Below the pieces are notes generated by a model. That model worked only from the letters and a program-made list of their open reading frames with translations, had not been told where the DNA came from and did not search any database. Position numbers and translations under genes: made by a program. DNA of 64,000 bases from an uncultured Candidatus Actinomarina sp. (GTDB lineage: Bacteria; Actinomycetota; Acidimicrobiia; Actinomarinales; Actinomarinaceae), in the NCBI GenBank assembly GCA_902571385.1, contig CACGBK010000002.1, forward strand, positions 120,684 to 184,683, in the 5' to 3' direction. Shown piece after piece: positions 59,766 through 64,000 of this stretch (its first letter is position 1; every line of letters starts with the position of its first letter).

Positions 59766-61283
59766 TTAAATGAAGTAAGCAACAGCTAGCAATATTCCGG
59801 TTAAAAAGTGAATTCCGATAGTTGAGACATTAACAAGTAATAATTCATATGGAACTTTCTGCCTATCGGCTTCAGGATTATTCCATTTAACCAACCAATC
59901 ATCTGCCATTTTGAAAGCTTTCCAGACTATTGCTAGGGGAAGTAATGCTATAAATGCGTAGATCGTTCCATAATCAGTGAATAAACTTAAGATACCTATC
60001 AATGCTACTAATACAAAAGCTTCAACCATAAATTGTTTGTAAAGAGAGAGAGGCCTTTCAAGTCTCATCCATCCATCATTAATTGCTGTTCTTACTACCC
60101 AAGTGTTTTTACCAACTGCGGCATCTGATGGAGCATCTTGAAATTGATTTATCCAAACTATTAACATTACTAGTACTGCAATTGGTAGTGAAGCAATTAG
60201 AGCTTCAACCCAGTTCCATTGAGTAAGATTATTATCATGTATCGGAGCAGTAAGAACATAATGTGCTCCCATTACCATCACAGGTCCAAAACCCAAAGCT
60301 ATAGCAATTTCACCAAAACCTTTGTATCCCAGCCGTATTGGATCACCCGTATAACCAAGGGCTAAAAAAGTCCCTATGATTCCAGTCCAGAGAATGGGAG
60401 TATTTCCGAAAACAAATCCACTAATTTGTTGATTTAAGTACAACCCTATTCCAATCGTACCAATGATACTTACAAGTGCTGTAATTAATACTTGACCGGG
60501 GGTCATTAATCCAACTTGAATTACTCGACTACCACCGTTAAAAGGGCTTGCAACTTTATTTATTTCATCTGCATTAGAAGTATGATCAAAATAATCATTT
60601 GATGCATTTGTTGCTATCTGAGCTAAACATGCGCCACCAAGAACAAGCCAAAACATATTCCATGACCATGAACTGTTTAAATTTTCTGATTTAAGATCAT
60701 TCCAAGCTACTGACGCACCTATTAATATAGGCGCAATAGTAGCAGTAAGAAAGGGGGCTCTTACAGTTCGTAGCCACAAACCAATTCTTTTCAACGCTAG
60801 TTTAAAAGTAAATTTAACTGCTGAAGTTTTATTAGCAGGATATGTCCTCCACTCAAATTGCTCTTCTTGATAAAAATCTACGTATTTTATTGTTGTTGGT
60901 TTGATTCGATAGTAACCGACTACATCATTATCTTTTAAAAAGTCGTCTTCCATATATTCCTTAAATGCTTCTGTTGTGGATAGAACCATTTCATATGCTT
61001 TTTCTTTTTCTTGTTCATCTTTTATTTTGTAACACTCACCATCAATTTGAAGGCCTTTAATACCTTCTTGCCCTTTTGGCCATATCACAACATGTACTCT
61101 TGGATTTAAACGAATTTGTTCGGCTTTTCGTGTTGGATTAAAAGTAAAAAATACAAGATCCTCACCATCACGTGCATAGAAAACTGATGCACCCGAGGAA
61201 TTTCCGCCAACACTGGTTGCAATGAACATTCTGTCAGCTGAATCTAAGACATCTTCAATTTTTTTATCAAGTACATCGTTCAT
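59766..61283 (-). CDS. menA: MenA prenyltransferase fused to an N-terminal PNPOx-like split-barrel domain
   Basis: A 505-residue protein in one uninterrupted frame. Residues about 1-145 form a pyridoxamine-phosphate-oxidase-like flavin/F420-type split barrel (MFIATSVGGNSSGASVFYA, FNPTRKAEQIRLNPRV). Residues about 165-505 form a UbiA-family membrane prenyltransferase with eight or nine helices, the Asp-rich motif NDYFDHTSNADE (Asn229, Asp230, Asp233) and the second motif QDAPSDAAVGK (Asp383, Asp387). The second half resembles MenA, which prenylates dihydroxynaphthoate. The fused barrel is unexpected and may handle the quinone redox state (inference). A TAGTCT box lies 7 nt before the ATG. Confidence 0.88.
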   Translation of the reverse strand: MNDVLDKKIEDVLDSADRMFIATSVGGNSSGASVFYARDGEDLVFFTFNPTRKAEQIRLNPRVHVVIWPKGQEGIKGLQIDGECYKIKDEQEKEKAYEMVLSTTEAFKEYMEDDFLKDNDVVGYYRIKPTTIKYVDFYQEEQFEWRTYPANKTSAVKFTFKLALKRIGLWLRTVRAPFLTATIAPILIGASVAWNDLKSENLNSSWSWNMFWLVLGGACLAQIATNASNDYFDHTSNADEINKVASPFNGGSRVIQVGLMTPGQVLITALVSIIGTIGIGLYLNQQISGFVFGNTPILWTGIIGTFLALGYTGDPIRLGYKGFGEIAIALGFGPVMVMGAHYVLTAPIHDNNLTQWNWVEALIASLPIAVLVMLIVWINQFQDAPSDAAVGKNTWVVRTAINDGWMRLERPLSLYKQFMVEAFVLVALIGILSLFTDYGTIYAFIALLPLAIVWKAFKMADDWLVKWNNPEADRQKVPYELLLVNVSTIGIHFLTGILLAVAYFI

Positions 61284-61290
61284 GGTACAG

Positions 61291-61296
61291 AGACTA
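61291..61296 (-). promoter_or_regulatory. Putative leaderless -10 (TAGTCT) for the menA fusion
   Basis: On the minus strand, 7 nt before the ATG ending at 61283. Confidence 0.4.
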
Positions 61297-61362
61297 ATAT
61301 GCTTGTGAAATAATGCACAAAGTCCTTACTGTTTATTTGTTAACCATTTAATATTGTTAAGT

Positions 61363-63123
61363 ATGTTTGATGTGTTTAAAACTCCTGAATTTAAAAAAGC
61401 TTTAAGATTCTATATTGAAGAAGTGAAAAACAATAGAAAGCATTTTCTAATATCTATGTTTTCTGCAATCATTTGGTGTTTTTTAGTCATCCTTCATCCA
61501 TATCTAATTAAGCGAATTGTTGATGATGGAATTGTTGCAAGCGATCAACAAGTTATAATCGTTTTTCTTTCCTTTTTAATAGCAATTGGTTATGTAAGAG
61601 CGGCATCTATTGGGGTAAGAAGATATTTTAGTATGTCAGTCTCGTTTAATGTGGAAGCTGAGATCAGAAATACTATTTTTGGACACATGCAAAGATTAGC
61701 TTTTAAATATCATGACAAAGTTCCTACAGGCGAGTTAATGGCAAGAGCATCAAGTGATGCATCTCAAGTAAGACTTGCTTTTGCAATTGCTCCATTAGCA
61801 ACAGCTAATGTTTTTCTTTTATTATTACTTAGTGTCACACTTGTTTCTATTGACTTTATTTTGGGATTAATAGTGCTTCTATCAATTCCTTTAGTTTTAT
61901 ATATAGCTGGAAACTTTGCATCAAGGGCAATGGAAGTTTCTTTAAAAGTCAAGGAGGCTGAGGCAGAAATGACGACAGAAGTTGAAGAACAACTTGGGGG
62001 CATCAGAGTTGTTAAAGCTTTTGGAAATGAAGATGAAGCTTCTATAAAGGTCGAAAGATCTATTGAAAAGATTTATGAAACATCTGTAAATTTCCTACAT
62101 TTACGAACAAGATTTGTCCCATTGTTTGAATTAATACCAATGATTATTACGTTAGTAGTTCTTTTATTGGGTGGTTATTTAGCAATAAATGAATTTATAA
62201 CTTTAGGAGATTTTATAGCTTTTACACAATATGTAATTTTATTAATTTGGCCGTTGAGAATTACAGCATGGTTTTTATCAGAAATTCCCTCAAGTGTCTC
62301 AGCTGGAAATAGAATTTTAGAATTATTAGATGAACAACCATCGATTATAAATAATGACGAACTAGTAGAATTCCCTACTGATGGAAATGGAACAATAGAA
62401 TTTGAAAATGTTGATTTTAGTTACGGAAATGACACGATTTTCAATGAACTTTCTTTCAAAGTAGAAGGACAAAAAACTATTGCTATTGTTGGAGCAACTG
62501 GATCTGGAAAATCAACTTTGTCATATCTTCTTCCAAGGCTCTATGATGTTAAATCTGGAACAATAAAAATTGATAATGTTGATATTAAAAAAATTAAACT
62601 AGACGATTTAAGAAATAATGTAAGTTTAGCTTTTGAGGAAAGTTTTTTATTTTCAAATTCTGCCAAAGACAATATTGCGATCGGATCAATGGAAGCATCT
62701 CAGCAAGAAGTCGAAGAGGCTGCAATCATTGCTAAAGCTCACGAATTTATTTCTCAATTACCTGAAACCTATGAAACTAAAGTAGGCGAGAGAGGTTATG
62801 GTTTATCTGGAGGGCAAAGACAAAGAATTGCACTTGCAAGAGCAATTGTTAGAAATCCTAAAATATTAATACTTGATGATGCCCTTTCAGCGGTTGATGC
62901 ATCTACAGAAGAAGAAATTAGAAATGAACTACAGAAAGTCATGAATAAAATGACAACTTTAATTATTACTAATCGAGTACCCACAATTGAGCTTTGTGAT
63001 GAGGTTTTATTTATTGAAGATGGAAAAATAAGAGCACAAGGCAAACATGAAGATATTCTTACTGAAGTTAAGTCTTATAGAAGCTTATTTTTAGAACAAC
63101 AGAAAGCATCAAAACTAAATTGA
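61363..63123 (+). CDS. ABC exporter half-transporter with degenerate ATP site
   Basis: About 586 residues from ATG 61363 (a TTG at 61354 is possible; a TAATAT box 8 nt before the ATG favours 61363). Six membrane helices are followed by a nucleotide-binding domain with Walker A GATGSGKST and signature LSGGQRQR. Key catalytic positions are changed: Asp in place of the Walker B Glu (ILILDDALS), Asn in place of the switch His (IITNRVPT), and Glu in the Q-loop (AFEESFLF). This is the pattern of the non-hydrolysing half of a heterodimeric exporter. The partner gene follows with a TTGA overlap. Confidence 0.9.
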   Translation: MFDVFKTPEFKKALRFYIEEVKNNRKHFLISMFSAIIWCFLVILHPYLIKRIVDDGIVASDQQVIIVFLSFLIAIGYVRAASIGVRRYFSMSVSFNVEAEIRNTIFGHMQRLAFKYHDKVPTGELMARASSDASQVRLAFAIAPLATANVFLLLLLSVTLVSIDFILGLIVLLSIPLVLYIAGNFASRAMEVSLKVKEAEAEMTTEVEEQLGGIRVVKAFGNEDEASIKVERSIEKIYETSVNFLHLRTRFVPLFELIPMIITLVVLLLGGYLAINEFITLGDFIAFTQYVILLIWPLRITAWFLSEIPSSVSAGNRILELLDEQPSIINNDELVEFPTDGNGTIEFENVDFSYGNDTIFNELSFKVEGQKTIAIVGATGSGKSTLSYLLPRLYDVKSGTIKIDNVDIKKIKLDDLRNNVSLAFEESFLFSNSAKDNIAIGSMEASQQEVEEAAIIAKAHEFISQLPETYETKVGERGYGLSGGQRQRIALARAIVRNPKILILDDALSAVDASTEEEIRNELQKVMNKMTTLIITNRVPTIELCDEVLFIEDGKIRAQGKHEDILTEVKSYRSLFLEQQKASKLN

Positions 63124-64000
63124 AAGACAAAACATTTTCTCGATCATTGAAACTTGTCCCAGAGGTTAGAAACAAATTTATTATAAGTTCTTTAATTGCT
63201 TTATTCGCTACAGCAATAAGAATGGTTGGACCATATTTGATAAGAAATGGAATAGATGGTGGTGTAATAGAATCAGATTATGGATATGTATTAGAACAAT
63301 CCCTTTACTACTTTCTCACTCTCGTTTTGTTGTATTTTGTAACAAGTCAAGCTCTGCTTTATATCGGTATGGTTGGTGAGACATATGTAAAAAGAGTCAG
63401 GGAGAAATTATTTAGGCATATGTCATCTCTAGATATAAATTACTTTGAAAAAAATAAGACGGGAGTTTTAGTTGCAAGATTAACTTCTGATATGCAAAGC
63501 TTGACTGAATTTGCAAAAGAAGGTGCGAGCAGTGTTTTAACAGCTTTATTAACGATATTTGGAGCAGTGATTGCAGTATTTATTGTTGATGTGCAACTTT
63601 CAATATTAGCTTTTGTTGTTATGCCAATATTGGCTATTGCTACAAAAATATTCAGAAATTATGCGGACACTACCTATTGGGAAGTTAGAGAATGGATAGG
63701 ACAGGTACTTTCTTCATTACAAGAAGGTATATCTGGAGTTAGAGTAATTCAAGCTTATACAGATGAAGATACCCAGATACAAAGATTTAAAAAAGTAAAT
63801 AAAGAACATTTCAAAGCAAATATGAGATCCGCAAGAAATATTGCTGTTTACTTTCCATTTCTTGAATTCACTCGAGTTTCTTCTATTGCTACTGTGTTAT
63901 GGTTTGGCTCGCAAAGAATATCTGAGGGAACACTTTCTGTTGGCGAATTGGTTGCTCTTTTATTTTATTTAAACTACTTTTTTGATCCATTAATTCAATT
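63120..64000 (+). CDS. ABC exporter half-transporter, partner subunit (3' end outside window)
   Basis: An open frame starting at TTG 63120, overlapping the previous stop by 4 nt, and running off the right edge (about 293 residues visible). It contains the six-helix membrane domain with typical exporter segments, for example GPYLIRNGIDGG, LFRHMSSLDINYFEKNKTG and QEGISGVRVIQAY. The nucleotide-binding domain is beyond the window and is expected to carry the canonical catalytic residues. The frame is supported by coupling and by continuous family similarity. Confidence 0.88.
   Translation, partial: MKDKTFSRSLKLVPEVRNKFIISSLIALFATAIRMVGPYLIRNGIDGGVIESDYGYVLEQSLYYFLTLVLLYFVTSQALLYIGMVGETYVKRVREKLFRHMSSLDINYFEKNKTGVLVARLTSDMQSLTEFAKEGASSVLTALLTIFGAVIAVFIVDVQLSILAFVVMPILAIATKIFRNYADTTYWEVREWIGQVLSSLQEGISGVRVIQAYTDEDTQIQRFKKVNKEHFKANMRSARNIAVYFPFLEFTRVSSIATVLWFGSQRISEGTLSVGELVALLFYLNYFFDPLIQ

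Overview
The window is an AT-rich (about one third GC by eye), very densely packed bacterial chromosome segment with no mobile elements, CRISPR arrays or rRNA. It most resembles a streamlined marine actinobacterium of the Candidatus Actinomarina type (Acidimicrobiia). The grounds are a short proton-pump rhodopsin at 57.3 kb, the gene order mazG-eno-ftsB-DUF501-ppx near rplY-pth (as I recall it from Mycobacterium and relatives), an InhA-like enoyl-ACP reductase, menaquinone biosynthesis genes, and the low GC. The taxonomic call is inference from gene content. No sequence search was possible.

Layout. 0-9 kb: the end of a membrane-anchored diheme cytochrome c, a stomatin-like protein, small transport and salvage genes, an arginine-deiminase-fold hydrolase, a YbaK-type deacylase and a tryptophanase. 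8-12 kb: two lipoproteins (one a GH57 glycosidase), a DUF1289 protein and glycerate kinase. 12-20 kb: the three-gene proton-translocating transhydrogenase, a cytochrome b561, and an archaeal-type (type II) GAPDH divergent from pyruvate phosphate dikinase. 20-28 kb: fabI, then an unrecognised set of secreted proteins (small lipoprotein, coiled-coil protein, 825-residue lipoprotein, 850-residue lipoprotein with two trypsin-like domains). 28-37 kb: a compact fatty-acid synthesis operon (accD, bioY, accC, acpS, fabD, fabH, fabG, acpP, fabF) divergent from birA. 37-47.9 kb: a two-domain oxidoreductase, cold-shock protein, tRNA-Arg, a DrrAB-type ABC transporter and the actinobacterial housekeeping block from rplY to ppx. 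48-55.6 kb: tRNA-Leu and an ABC sugar-import locus (binding protein, two permeases, secreted unknown, ROK kinase, second binding-protein paralogue, convergent ATPase). 55.7-64 kb: class II photolyase, rhodopsin, DsbB-like and TlpA-like thiol redox proteins, menG, a menA fused to a flavin-type split-barrel domain, and a two-gene ABC exporter cut by the right edge.

How it fits together. The cell appears to be a photoheterotroph. It seems to import alpha-glucan-type sugars and peptides or amino acids, make energy through menaquinone and cytochromes, supplement this with a light-driven proton pump, and feed proton motive force to NADPH through PntAB. Biotin is probably scavenged (BioY, BirA, no bio genes seen here).

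The strongest unannotated signal is in the gene starts. About sixteen transcription-unit starts have a TANNNT hexamer only 5-7 nt before the start codon. This predicts leaderless mRNAs, while genes inside operons and the rhodopsin use Shine-Dalgarno sites. This pattern also settles several start codons and suggests a back-to-back promoter shared by gapdh-II and ppdK. Perfect palindromes sit at the predicted transcription starts of the rhodopsin gene and the sugar operon.
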